Assembly (NCBI RefSeq): GCF_004766055.1
Contig: NZ_SPQR01000001.1
Coordinates: forward strand, 310,001 to 374,000
DNA from: Desulfosporosinus sp. Sb-LF
Lineage (GTDB): Bacteria > Bacillota > Desulfitobacteriia > Desulfitobacteriales > Desulfitobacteriaceae
DNA: 64,000 bases
Direction of reading: 5' to 3'
A model generated the notes under the pieces. The model saw nothing but the letters and a program-made list of their open reading frames with translations. It had not been told where the DNA came from and did not search any database. This document shows positions 9,344-17,920 of the stretch, piece after piece. Within the stretch, counting starts at the first letter, position 1. Each line of letters begins with the position of its first letter. Both the position numbers and the translations under genes were made by a program.

Positions 9344-9370
9344 AAAAAAAGAGCCTAAGGGCTCTTTTTT
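9344..9370. terminator. bidirectional intrinsic terminator
   Basis: GAGCC (9351-9355), TAAG loop, GGCTC (9360-9364), with seven A before and six T after. It can end both the hyf operon (plus strand) and the sigma-54 regulator (minus strand). The 255 bases between hyfI and this hairpin hold no convincing gene. Confidence 0.88.
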
Positions 9371-9375
9371 ACAAG

Positions 9376-11235
9376 TTAGAGTTTGATATCTAAATCTTTT
9401 ATCTTTCTGTAGAGCGTATTTCGGCCAATACCCAGTAGTTTTGCAGCAGGTGCGATTTTTCCTTTGGTCTGATTGAGCGCATAGAGGATTGTTTGTTTGG
9501 TCTGCTGGTTCAGTAAGGGTTCGGGTTTGGCGGTGGTCTGATGAAGTTCATCAGGTAAGTCTGCTGTAGTCAAAACGGTGCCATCTGCCATGGCCACCAT
9601 ACTCTCGATACAGTTCTCTAGTTCTCGGACATTGCCAGGCCACGGGTGGGCTAGGAAGTGAGCGTAAACTTCTGCATCAACTCCTAATATTGGCCTGCCC
9701 AAAGATTCACAAATTCTGCGGATGAAGTGGGGAACTAAATCTCCAATGTCTTCGGGCCGTTCGCGTAGGGGGGGGAGTTCTAAGGTGATGACTTTCAGAC
9801 GGTAGAATAAATCTAAGCGGAAACGCTCCGCAGTAACAAGGTCGGAGAGGTTTTTGTGTGTTGCAGCAATGATTCGTACGTCGATTTTCACAGCTTTTGT
9901 ATCGCCGATTCGAGAGACCTCTTTTTCTTGAAGTACTCTGAGGAGGGCGACTTGAACATTTAAAGGCATATCTCCAATTTCATCAAGGAAAATTGTCCCT
10001 TTATTGGCTAATTCGAACTTTCCAGGTTTTCCACCACGGCGTGCTCCAGTAAAGGCACCGTCAACATAGCCGAACAACTCACTCTCAATAAGTGAAGGTG
10101 GTAATGAGGCACAGTTCAAAGCGACAAAAGGACCTTCACGCCGGGGACTAAGTTGATGAATAGTTTGGGCAATGATTTCTTTTCCAGTCCCACTTTCCCC
10201 GTGGATGAGTACGGAAGAGTGAGTGTTAGCAACTTTTGAGGCTCGTTCCAGTATCCGCTGAGTAGAAAGGCTATGTCCGATCCACAATGTGTCAGTGGGG
10301 GGGGGATTGCTTGCAAGTTGAATTGTTCCTATAGTTCCGAGTGATTGGCCAGTTTCATTGACTACGCGGTTTAAGTGGGAGGACATCTCTTTTCCAGAGC
10401 GTTCTTTAATCTCGAGATCCAGAGAGTGACCACTTAACATCCACCCTTTTGGGGAGCTAAAGATGTTGCCTACGAGTTGACCGATGATGTCTTCCGATCT
10501 GCGACCCAGCAGTGCTGCGCCGAGAGGGTTAATGTCCGTAATGATGCCGTCTTTATCAATAGCGAGAAATCCTTGTTGTAAAAGTGAGGATGCCAATTTG
10601 AATCCCTCTCGGTAAAATCTCAGTTGATTTTCCAACTCAATAAGCCGCAAATTTTTCTCGATCATACTTGCGCCCATCCTTGCAATTGTTAGGATTCTAT
10701 GACGATCTCGTTCTGCTTCTCCACTGATATCTAAAACACCGATCGGGGCACCTTGACTATTTTGTATTGGAGCAGCCCAGCAGGCCAAAAAGTGATTGTC
10801 ACGCAAGTAATGCTCCCAACCAAACACAGAAGTGGGGGCATTATCGCGGAGAGCCGTCCCGATGGCATTCGTTCCTCGAATTTCTTCACTCCAACTCGCG
10901 CCTGGACTCAAATTTACCTTCTGAGCTTTATTCATGAAGGGGGCGTCCCCCATGGCTTCCATGATGTAGCCCTCTTTGTCACTCAACAAAACAGTATAGT
11001 CGGTGCTCCCAAGTAGGCTGAATATATAAGGCAAAACATGTTCTCCCGCTCGAATTAGAGATTCTTGAGCATCTCTGCGCTCGCAGAGATGCGGAGTGGA
11101 GAGTATGTCCTGCCTAGACACTAGAGTATGGTCTACTTGATACTCTAAGCTTCTTTGCCAAGAACGATAAATAGAAGGAGTTACCTCCGCTTCAACGCTC
11201 TCTCCTTTGATAAAACGTTCCCAATGATTACCCAT
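9376..11235 (-). CDS. sigma-54-dependent activator, AcoR type (GAF-PAS-AAA+-Fis HTH)
   Basis: Enhancer-binding protein of 619 residues that activates sigma-54 RNA polymerase. Domains in order: a GAF-like sensory region (about 65-190), PAS (about 210-300), AAA+ ATPase (about 320-545) with Walker A GESGTGKE (346-353), the sigma-54 contact loop GAFTGA (393-398) and Walker B FLDEIGD (416-422), and a Fis-type helix-turn-helix (580-619). The layout matches AcoR, the acetoin regulator, whose relatives often control alcohol and aldehyde catabolism. It is divergent from the tungsten aldehyde oxidoreductase, which has a sigma-54 promoter and two dyad sites between the genes. The likely signal is an alcohol or aldehyde, but this is inferred only from context. 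Confidence 0.93.
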   Translation of the reverse strand: MGNHWERFIKGESVEAEVTPSIYRSWQRSLEYQVDHTLVSRQDILSTPHLCERRDAQESLIRAGEHVLPYIFSLLGSTDYTVLLSDKEGYIMEAMGDAPFMNKAQKVNLSPGASWSEEIRGTNAIGTALRDNAPTSVFGWEHYLRDNHFLACWAAPIQNSQGAPIGVLDISGEAERDRHRILTIARMGASMIEKNLRLIELENQLRFYREGFKLASSLLQQGFLAIDKDGIITDINPLGAALLGRRSEDIIGQLVGNIFSSPKGWMLSGHSLDLEIKERSGKEMSSHLNRVVNETGQSLGTIGTIQLASNPPPTDTLWIGHSLSTQRILERASKVANTHSSVLIHGESGTGKEIIAQTIHQLSPRREGPFVALNCASLPPSLIESELFGYVDGAFTGARRGGKPGKFELANKGTIFLDEIGDMPLNVQVALLRVLQEKEVSRIGDTKAVKIDVRIIAATHKNLSDLVTAERFRLDLFYRLKVITLELPPLRERPEDIGDLVPHFIRRICESLGRPILGVDAEVYAHFLAHPWPGNVRELENCIESMVAMADGTVLTTADLPDELHQTTAKPEPLLNQQTKQTILYALNQTKGKIAPAAKLLGIGRNTLYRKIKDLDIKL

Positions 11236-11342
11236 ACATCTCTTGCCCCTTCCTCTCTAGGTATAGAGACTGCTTGTCTTTTATTAACAATAACATACAT
11301 ATTTCATTGAAACAACTGGTTAGTAATAACCAGCCCGTTCAG

Positions 11343-11359
11343 TGTTCGATATTGGAACA
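11343..11359. promoter_or_regulatory. upstream activator site 1 (TGTTC-N7-GAACA)
   Basis: Perfect inverted repeat TGTTC/GAACA with a 7-bp spacer, about 180 bp before the -24 element of the aor promoter. Its centre is 33 bp, about three helical turns, from an identical dyad at 11376-11392. It is probably bound by the adjacent AcoR-like protein (inference). Confidence 0.75.
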
Positions 11360-11375
11360 GAATAAAAAGACAAAA

Positions 11376-11392
11376 TGTTCAAACATGGAACA
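11376..11392. promoter_or_regulatory. upstream activator site 2 (TGTTC-N7-GAACA)
   Basis: Second perfect copy of the 5-7-5 dyad, on the same face of the helix as site 1 and about 145 bp before the sigma-54 promoter, the usual enhancer distance. The other 416 bases between the regulator and aor are AT-rich and hold no gene. Confidence 0.75.
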
Positions 11393-11536
11393 GATGTAAT
11401 CCCAGATAGTTGAAATGTCCTGTAATAATTCCTTCATAACTAATGTTGGTGTGAGTTTTAGTTTGTTTTAATTTGTTCTAACTTGTTGTTTTTAGATAAA
11501 TTAGATAATTCAATCTTTTCTAGTGATTTAAATAAT

Positions 11537-11552
11537 TGGCACGATAATTGCT
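11537..11552 (+). promoter_or_regulatory. sigma-54 promoter of aor
   Basis: TGGCACG-N4-TTGCT is an exact match to the sigma-54 -24/-12 consensus (GG at 11538-11539, GC at 11550-11551). It lies about 100 bases before the aor start codon. Confidence 0.92.
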
Positions 11553-11652
11553 ATATAATTAAGCAAACTACTGTTTACGGATAAGTATGGTAAGTTAAGT
11601 CTCTAAAGAAAATGTGTGACGAAATAAGAAGTAGAAAATAGGAGGAATATTA

Positions 11653-13446
11653 ATGGGTGGGTATACTGGAAAAATTTTGCGGATTAATCTTACGGACGGA
11701 AAAACTAGTTCAGAACCTTTAAATATGGAACTTGCGAAGAAATATTTAAGTGGGCGCGGACTTGCGGGGAAAATGTTTTATGATGAGGTAGCCGCAGATG
11801 TTGATGCGCTTTCTCCAGAAAACACAATGTATATTGCTACAGGAGCACTCACTGGAACGAACGCTCCAACCTCGGGACGATTTATGGTTGTTACAAAATC
11901 TCCGTTAAATGGAGTTATCGCTTCTTCGAATTCAGGAGGATATTGGGGAGCACAGCTTAAGTTTGCAGGATATGATATGGTTATATTGGAAGGCAAGGCA
12001 GAGCATCCAGTATATATTTCCATTAACGATGACAAGGTGGAGATTAAAGACGCTACCCATGTTTGGGGTAAGGATGTTTACGCTACAACTGACGCCTTAA
12101 AGCAGGAATTTGGGGATGACAAAGCGAAAGTTTTGACTATTGGGCCCGCGGGTGAAAAGCTTTCTTTGATGGCAGCTATTATGAACGATCTCTATCGGGC
12201 GGCAGGGCGCAGTGGCGTTGGTGCTGTTATGGGGTCCAAGAACCTTAAGGCTATTATCGTTCGCGGAACTGGAAAGGTCGAAAATAATAATCCTGATGAG
12301 ATGAAGAAAGTCCTAAGTGCGGCTTTGGGCAAACTTAAAGAAAATGGCGTAACAGGTCAAGGACTTGGAATGTATGGTACAGCCGTGCTTGTAAATATTA
12401 TTAATGAGAGCGGAATCTACCCAGTCAATAACTTTCAAGAATCCTATGATCCGGATGCAGATACTATCAGTGGGGAAACCATGACCGCAAATCACTTGAT
12501 CAAAAAAGATGCTTGCTATCGCTGTCCAATCGCTTGTGGGCGCCATAATAAATGGGAAGGCGGCGAAGGCGCTGGCCCTGAGTATGAAGCAGTATGGTGT
12601 TTTGGTTCCGACTGTGGCATCCATGATTATGACGCGATTCATGCAGCTAATGATCTATGCAACAAATTAGGGATGGATTCGATCTCAGTTGGCTGTACCA
12701 TTGCAGCAGGTATGGAACTAGCTCAACGCGGATATATTAAGCCAGAAGAACTTGATGGGACACCACTTGAGTTCGGTAATGCCAAAGGTATGGTAGAATG
12801 GGTACGTAAAATAGCCTACGGAGAAGGAATTGGCGCTAAGATGGCCATGGGTTCCTATCGCTTTGCTGAAAGCTATGGTCATCCTGAGCTGTCCATGACG
12901 GTGAAAAAGCTAGAGATTCCAGCGTATGATCCTCGGGGCATCCAAGGTCACGGCCTTCAATATGCTACCAATAACCGTGGCGGTTGTCACGTTCGTGGGT
13001 ACATGGTTTCTCCGGAAATTTTAGGACTTCCCGAAAAACTTGACAAGGACTCACTTGAAGGAAAAGCAACCTGGGTCAAGATCTTCCAAGATCTCACGGC
13101 TGTTATTGACTCAGTGGGGATGTGCTTGTTCACGTCGTTTGCCTTGGGTCTTTCGGACTACACTGCTATTGTCAATGCAGTGACCGGCTTCAATTATACT
13201 GATGCCGAGCTTCTGGCTTGTGGCGATCGTATTTGGAACGTTGAACGCTTACAAAACTTACGGATCGGTATGACCACAGCGGATGACACACTTCCTGAAC
13301 GTTTATTAAAAGTTGCAATTCCTACAGGGCCTTCAAAAGGAAGTGTACACAGATTGCCAGAACTGCTACCTCAGTATTATACTGAACGTGGTTGGGATGA
13401 TGCGGGTGTTCCAACGCCTGAATGTCTCAAAAACCTAGGGATTTAG
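11653..13446 (+). CDS. aor: tungsten-containing aldehyde:ferredoxin oxidoreductase
   Basis: Oxidises aldehydes to acids with ferredoxin as acceptor, or reduces acids with low-potential electrons, using a bis-pyranopterin tungsten cofactor and one [4Fe-4S] cluster. The length of 597 residues is typical. Cluster ligands are C288, C291 and C295 in CYRCPIACG, with the fourth probably C491 (GMCLF), essentially the positions of the Pyrococcus enzyme. N-terminal GGRGLAGKMF-like pattern and the pterin-binding MGSKNLKA (about 194-201) are also seen. It has an AGGAGG site and a sigma-54 promoter. Four cofactor genes follow. The nearby tupABC operon supplies tungstate. Cytoplasmic. Confidence 0.95.
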   Translation: MGGYTGKILRINLTDGKTSSEPLNMELAKKYLSGRGLAGKMFYDEVAADVDALSPENTMYIATGALTGTNAPTSGRFMVVTKSPLNGVIASSNSGGYWGAQLKFAGYDMVILEGKAEHPVYISINDDKVEIKDATHVWGKDVYATTDALKQEFGDDKAKVLTIGPAGEKLSLMAAIMNDLYRAAGRSGVGAVMGSKNLKAIIVRGTGKVENNNPDEMKKVLSAALGKLKENGVTGQGLGMYGTAVLVNIINESGIYPVNNFQESYDPDADTISGETMTANHLIKKDACYRCPIACGRHNKWEGGEGAGPEYEAVWCFGSDCGIHDYDAIHAANDLCNKLGMDSISVGCTIAAGMELAQRGYIKPEELDGTPLEFGNAKGMVEWVRKIAYGEGIGAKMAMGSYRFAESYGHPELSMTVKKLEIPAYDPRGIQGHGLQYATNNRGGCHVRGYMVSPEILGLPEKLDKDSLEGKATWVKIFQDLTAVIDSVGMCLFTSFALGLSDYTAIVNAVTGFNYTDAELLACGDRIWNVERLQNLRIGMTTADDTLPERLLKVAIPTGPSKGSVHRLPELLPQYYTERGWDDAGVPTPECLKNLGI

Positions 13447-13493
13447 GGCCATATCTATTGCAAACCTAGAAAAATAAGGATAAAATTGTTAAT

Positions 13494-13515
13494 GGGGGAC
13501 CTTTTGGGGTCCCCC
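13494..13515 (+). other. intergenic hairpin between aor and moaD-like gene
   Basis: GGGGGACC/GGTCCCCC stem with a six-base loop and no T run. It is more likely a processing or partial attenuation hairpin that lowers expression of the cofactor genes relative to aor than a full terminator. Confidence 0.55.
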
Positions 13516-13553
13516 TTCGAAGTCTCATGGCAAGAGAGAAAGGAGGAATCTGA

Positions 13554-13778
13554 GTGCATGTGACCGTTAAATTATTCGCGACGTTTCGAGATGGTCGTTT
13601 TAAGGTGGAAGAATGGGATCTTCCGGACGAAAGTCGCGTTCTGAACATCCTCCAAACGCTGGGCATAAAGACAGAGGAAGTTGCTATTTGTCTTGTTAAT
13701 GGGCGGAATGTTAATGAACAGCACGTCTTAAAAGATGGAGATACTCTTGCACTCTTTCCACCAGTGGGAGGGGGTTAA
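13554..13778 (+). CDS. MoaD/ThiS-family sulfur carrier protein
   Basis: Small ubiquitin-like carrier of 74 residues ending in the obligatory Gly-Gly (PPVGGG), which is adenylated and then thiocarboxylated to supply sulfur for the pterin dithiolene. It starts at GTG 13554 with an AGGAGG site. The FATFRDGR and LFPPVGGG segments match MoaD-like proteins found next to tungsten AORs. Its stop abuts the ATG of the E1-like gene, so the two are translationally coupled and probably work as a pair. Dedicated use for the tungsten pterin of AOR is inferred from position. Confidence 0.88.
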   Translation: MHVTVKLFATFRDGRFKVEEWDLPDESRVLNILQTLGIKTEEVAICLVNGRNVNEQHVLKDGDTLALFPPVGGG

Positions 13779-14465
13779 ATGAACTTAGAAGGTCGTTATT
13801 TACGGAATAGAAAAACCTTGTCAGAGCTGGATCAACTCAAGCTCGCTACAACACGTGTGGCGATTGTTGGATGTGGAGGGCTTGGAGGGTATATAGCCGA
13901 AGAACTCGCGCGGATCGGGGTTGGAAAGCTAGTACTTATTGACGGTGACCGTCTGGAAGTTAGCAATCTCAACCGACAGATTCTGGCGACAGAACTGAAT
14001 ATGGGGCAATGGAAAGTGGAAGCGGCACAGGAAAGACTCAGGAGTGTAAACTCAGAGGTAACGGTCGATGCTGTAAGAGGATGGTTTGATGAAGAAAAGG
14101 GTCCGGAATTGCTTCGGGAAGTCGACTTAGTGTTTGACGCTCTTGACTCGATGAACATACGTGTGGTGTTGGAACGAGTCTGTCATCAAATGAATCTACC
14201 GTTAGTCTTTGCAAGTATCGCAGGCTGGTTTGGTCAACTAGGCGTAAGTCTGCCGGGGGATTTTAGCGTTTTGAGCATTTTTGGGAGAGGGGAACGGGGG
14301 GTTGAAAACACATGGGGAAATCCTGCGTTTACTCCTGCCGTCTTGGCGAGCCTCAGTGTGGCTGAGGGTGTAAAATTACTTGTCGGACGACCCCCGTCTT
14401 TGCGACATGCTTGGTTGCAAGTGGATCTGCTAACTATGGAGTTTGAACGATTTGAGATCTGCTGA
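13779..14465 (+). CDS. HesA/MoeB/ThiF family E1-like adenylyltransferase
   Basis: Activates the C-terminal glycine of the preceding MoaD-like protein with ATP. The nucleotide-binding VGCGGLGGYIAEELARIGVG motif (about residues 28-47), the DGDRLEVSNLNRQ segment (about 54-66) and the K-x-x-A helix that follows are the E1 signature. At 228 residues it is shorter than MoeB and lacks the CxxC pairs of the structural zinc site and the rhodanese domain, like other short ThiF/HesA proteins beside AOR genes. It begins one base after the MoaD-like stop. The specific partner is inferred from adjacency. Confidence 0.87.
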   Translation: MNLEGRYLRNRKTLSELDQLKLATTRVAIVGCGGLGGYIAEELARIGVGKLVLIDGDRLEVSNLNRQILATELNMGQWKVEAAQERLRSVNSEVTVDAVRGWFDEEKGPELLREVDLVFDALDSMNIRVVLERVCHQMNLPLVFASIAGWFGQLGVSLPGDFSVLSIFGRGERGVENTWGNPAFTPAVLASLSVAEGVKLLVGRPPSLRHAWLQVDLLTMEFERFEIC

Positions 14466-14586
14466 GATAATTAAGGGTAAATTAGGGTATATATTACGAT
14501 TAATTCTAAACCGTTGCATTCATACAAGAACATAGGAACTCTAACTTAATACTAATACAAAAAGATCACGAAAGGTGTTATGGAAC

Positions 14587-15828
14587 ATGGGAAGCAGTAG
14601 CGAATTATTCAAGGTCAAAACGTTGACGGAGGCCATCGATTCCTTAAAACCCTATGTTCTCTCATTTTATCAACGCGTTGAAACGATTCCCTTGGCTGAT
14701 TCGTTGGGACGTTATGTGACCCAGGATATCTCAGCGACCGGTGCTTTACCGCACTTTCGCAAATCTACCATGGATGGGATGGCTGTTCGGGCTACAGACA
14801 CGTTTGGGGCTAGTGAAAGTATGCCAGCGTTGGTTCAGTGTCATGGGGAAGTACGGATGGGTGAGGCTCCAACGGCACCGTTAGTGAAAGGTACAGGAAT
14901 GCTGATGCCTACGGGCGGGATGCTTCCCGAGGGCGCTGATGCTGTCGTGATGGTCGAACACCTCGAACACTTTGGAGAGGAACTCTATGGAGTAACGAAG
15001 GCCGTTGCGCCAGGGGAAAATCTCATCGAGATCGGGGAAGACGTGACCGAAGGGGAAGTCATTCTTCACAAGTTTACGCGAATTAGAGCCCAAGAAATGG
15101 GTTTGTTGGCTTCCCAGGGGCTAATAGATGTCCCGGTGTTGCCCCGCTTTAGAGTCGGAATTCTTTCCACAGGGGATGAAATTGTTCCTCCGGAACAAGA
15201 GCCACTTCCGGGCCAGTCAAGGGATATTAATGGTTACACTTTGCTAGGCCAGGCGCTGGCCTGTGGTGCCAAGGCTCGTCATTATGGGATTGTGAAAGAC
15301 GATCTGGAAGAACTTCGTTCAGTGCTAACAACGATGCTCGAAGAGAACGATATCGTTTTACTTTCCGGCGGGAGTTCAGTGGGGTCACGCGATTTGTCAG
15401 CTCAACTTATTGGTGAACTTGGAGATCCAGGATTACTTTTTCACGGTTTAGCACTCAGACCGGGTAAGCCTACGATCGGCGGAGTCGTGGATGGTAAACT
15501 CATCTTCGGACTACCGGGACACCCTGCCTCTGCGATGATCGTTTTCGACACAATTGTCCGACCTTGGCTAGACGTTTCTGTGTTACACTCACAAGTGGAT
15601 CCTTTGCCTAAGGGAAAACTAACTCAAAATTTATATTCCGGGAGCGGCCGGGAGGAATTTGTGCGTGTACGGCTGGTTCCTTATGGAGACGATTGGCAAG
15701 TTGAACCAATCCGAGGAAAATCCGGCTTGATTCGAACCATGGTGCTGGCTGACGCCTTAGTGCACATTAACATCGATACTGAGGGCATTGAAGCAGGGAA
15801 AGACGTCTTTTTCCGGCTATTGCGTTAA
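14587..15828 (+). CDS. moeA: molybdopterin molybdenumtransferase MoeA
   Basis: Inserts molybdate or tungstate into adenylated molybdopterin. Visible MoeA features: KSTMDGMAVRATDT near residue 60, PTGGMLPEGADAVVMVE near residue 105, ILSTGDE and the GGSSVGSRD loop of the MoCF domain, LRPGKPTIGG, and GLPGHPASA. I choose ATG 14587 because AAAGGTG lies nine bases upstream; a GTG at 14575 in the same frame has a poorer site. A second MoeA follows 42 bases later, and pairs of MoeA proteins are often split between molybdenum and tungsten. Which metal this one handles cannot be read from the sequence. Confidence 0.93.
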   Translation: MGSSSELFKVKTLTEAIDSLKPYVLSFYQRVETIPLADSLGRYVTQDISATGALPHFRKSTMDGMAVRATDTFGASESMPALVQCHGEVRMGEAPTAPLVKGTGMLMPTGGMLPEGADAVVMVEHLEHFGEELYGVTKAVAPGENLIEIGEDVTEGEVILHKFTRIRAQEMGLLASQGLIDVPVLPRFRVGILSTGDEIVPPEQEPLPGQSRDINGYTLLGQALACGAKARHYGIVKDDLEELRSVLTTMLEENDIVLLSGGSSVGSRDLSAQLIGELGDPGLLFHGLALRPGKPTIGGVVDGKLIFGLPGHPASAMIVFDTIVRPWLDVSVLHSQVDPLPKGKLTQNLYSGSGREEFVRVRLVPYGDDWQVEPIRGKSGLIRTMVLADALVHINIDTEGIEAGKDVFFRLLR

Positions 15829-15870
15829 CGTTATATACACAGAACTGTAGGAATGGGGAGGCAAAAGAAA

Positions 15871-17781
15871 GTGGAACGCCAAATATATCTTGAAAATAAG
15901 GCTTGGCAAGAAGGATTGGCTCTAATGACGGAAAAGCTTGCTGGGCGCTGTGTTCCCAAAAATGAGTTGGTCGATGTTCGCTCATCGCTTCATAGAATCA
16001 CAGGGACGATCGTTCGTGCCAAACGAAGTTCGCCTCATTTCGCTGCGTCTGCAATGGACGGATATGCTATTCGGGCTAAGGATACTCACGGAATTTCAGA
16101 GCGAGAGCCCCGTTGGTTAGAACTCGGAGTCCAAGCGATTCAAGTCGATACGGGAGATCCAGTCCCCGAGGGAATGGATGCCGTTGTGATGCTAGAAGAA
16201 GTCCTAGAATTGGGTGAGCGAGGAATCCTACTCCAGGCTCCCGTTGTACCCTGGAATCATGTCCGACCCGTAGGAGAGGACATCGTGGAAGGGGAAGTGC
16301 TTCTTCCGATCCATCACCGCATTCGTCCTCAAGACCAAGGGGCGTTACTCGCTGCAGGAGTATTAGAAGTCGAAGTTCGCTGTAAACCACGGGTGGGGAT
16401 CTTACCGACAGGAGACGAAATTCGATCACCGGGAGCATCCCTTCAGGTAGGAGACATTGTCGATAGTAACTCCACAGTTCTTGCTTCCTTAGTGGAGGAA
16501 TGGGGCGGAACCGCAACGATATGGCCCATAACTCCCGATAAACCAGAACAGTTAGAAGACGCTATTCTCAAGATGGCAGAATCCCAAGATATGTTGGTAA
16601 TTATCGCTGGATCATCTCAAGGACGGGATGATTACACTTCCCTCATGATAGAAAAGCACGGGACACTTTATTTGCATGGAGTCGCTATTAAACCAGGCAA
16701 ACCAGTAGCCTTAGGAGATGTTCAAGGAAAGCCCACATTTGGCATTCCAGGCTATCCCGTGTCTACCTATCTGACCGCTCATTTGTTCTTAGAGCCTTGG
16801 GTCTATCGATTGCAAGGGTTAAGTAAGGTCTCACCGAATACTTTGGATGCTGTCATCAGCAAGAAGGTCTTTTCCTCGTTGGGCAGTGAAGAGTTCGTTC
16901 GGGTCAAAGTGGGGAAAGTTGGAGAACGATGGGTAGCGGCTCCTTTAAATCGAGGCGCGGGTGTGACGATGAGCTTAGTGAGAGCGGATGGAATGCTTCG
17001 GGTTCCTCGCTTCCAGGAAGGCTTTCACGAGGGAGAAACAGTACCAGTTGAGCTATTGCGACCTGTTTCAGAACTTGAAGAAACTCTTGTATGTATTGGT
17101 TCCCACGATTTGACCTTGGACGTCTTGAGCAGCCATATGAAGGCAAGAGATGGGCATGGGGGGGGGATTGCCTCTGCACATGTCGGGAGTCTAGCTGGAA
17201 TTCTAGCCCTGCGCAAAGGGGAAGCCCACTTTGCAGGGATTCATCTGCTTGATCCTGAAACTGGAGAATACAATCACTCCTATTTGAAACGATTTTTGCC
17301 AGGACGAGAGATTGCTTTGATGAACTTAGTCTATCGAACGCAAGTTCTTATTGTACCAAAAGGAAACCCACTCAACCTTAAGACCCTTGAGGATTTAGCC
17401 AAGCCGGGAATACGATTCGTCAATCGTCAAGGTGGCTCCGGAACGCGCGTACTTTTTGATTATCTACTCCAAAAGCAAGGTCTTACCAACGAGCAAATTT
17501 TAGGTTATGAGAGGGAAGAATTTACGCACTTAGCGGTAGCAGTCGCAGTCGCCTCTGGATCAGCCGATGTTGGGCTGGGCATTCAGAGTGCCGCTGAAGC
17601 CCTAGGGCTTGATTTTGTGCTGATTGGGGAAGAGCGGTATGATCTGGCGATTCCACGGGAATTTCTTGAGGAGCCACGAATGAAAGCAATGATTTCCGTT
17701 ATTAAAAGCAAGGCTTTCCAGGAGGATGTGCTCGCGCTGGGCGGGTATGATGTCCGTGAGACTGGGGTATTTTACGTTTAA
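15871..17781 (+). CDS. MoeA fused to a C-terminal periplasmic-binding-protein-like domain
   Basis: Two-part protein of 636 residues. The first about 400 residues are MoeA (ASAMDGYAIRAKDT, PEGMDAVVMLEE, LPTGDEIRSPG, GSSQGRDDYTS, IKPGKPVALGD, GIPGYPVSTY). Residues about 420-636 form a PBP-like ligand-binding domain with RFVNRQGGSGTR and DVGLGIQSAAEALGLDF. The same domain is fused to a helix-turn-helix in the regulator at 36058-36975. I place the start at GTG 15871, after GGGGAGG; an in-frame ATG at 15853 has no site. No signal peptide is seen, so the binding domain is cytoplasmic. It may sense the oxyanion or bind pterin; that is inference. Confidence 0.88.
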   Translation: MERQIYLENKAWQEGLALMTEKLAGRCVPKNELVDVRSSLHRITGTIVRAKRSSPHFAASAMDGYAIRAKDTHGISEREPRWLELGVQAIQVDTGDPVPEGMDAVVMLEEVLELGERGILLQAPVVPWNHVRPVGEDIVEGEVLLPIHHRIRPQDQGALLAAGVLEVEVRCKPRVGILPTGDEIRSPGASLQVGDIVDSNSTVLASLVEEWGGTATIWPITPDKPEQLEDAILKMAESQDMLVIIAGSSQGRDDYTSLMIEKHGTLYLHGVAIKPGKPVALGDVQGKPTFGIPGYPVSTYLTAHLFLEPWVYRLQGLSKVSPNTLDAVISKKVFSSLGSEEFVRVKVGKVGERWVAAPLNRGAGVTMSLVRADGMLRVPRFQEGFHEGETVPVELLRPVSELEETLVCIGSHDLTLDVLSSHMKARDGHGGGIASAHVGSLAGILALRKGEAHFAGIHLLDPETGEYNHSYLKRFLPGREIALMNLVYRTQVLIVPKGNPLNLKTLEDLAKPGIRFVNRQGGSGTRVLFDYLLQKQGLTNEQILGYEREEFTHLAVAVAVASGSADVGLGIQSAAEALGLDFVLIGEERYDLAIPREFLEEPRMKAMISVIKSKAFQEDVLALGGYDVRETGVFYV

Positions 17782-17864
17782 GGAGTCAGTTTTTTATTTG
17801 CATGTTTGAGCACATCTTTCAATAATCTTAAGGAAATCGGCAATCATAAAATTAATGTAAAAAG

Positions 17865-17896
17865 CACCTACCCATTATCGGGTAGGTGTTTTTTTT
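17865..17896. terminator. intrinsic terminator between convergent genes
   Basis: CACCTACCC (17865-17873), six-base loop, GGGTAGGTG (17880-17888), then eight T. It ends the aor-moeA operon; the A-rich left flank lets it also serve the minus-strand gene. Confidence 0.9.
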
Positions 17897-17920
17897 GAGA
17901 ATTATTTGAGGGCGATGTGT

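Noticed and set aside
10753-11016. 87-codon frame antisense to the sigma-54 activator
   Set aside because: Shadow of the well-supported GAF domain on the other strand; no site or homology.
13779-14465. Truncated MoeB pseudogene
   Set aside because: Although short and without CxxC zinc ligands, it has all E1 catalytic motifs, a clean start and stop, and coupling to the MoaD-like gene, as other short ThiF/HesA proteins do.
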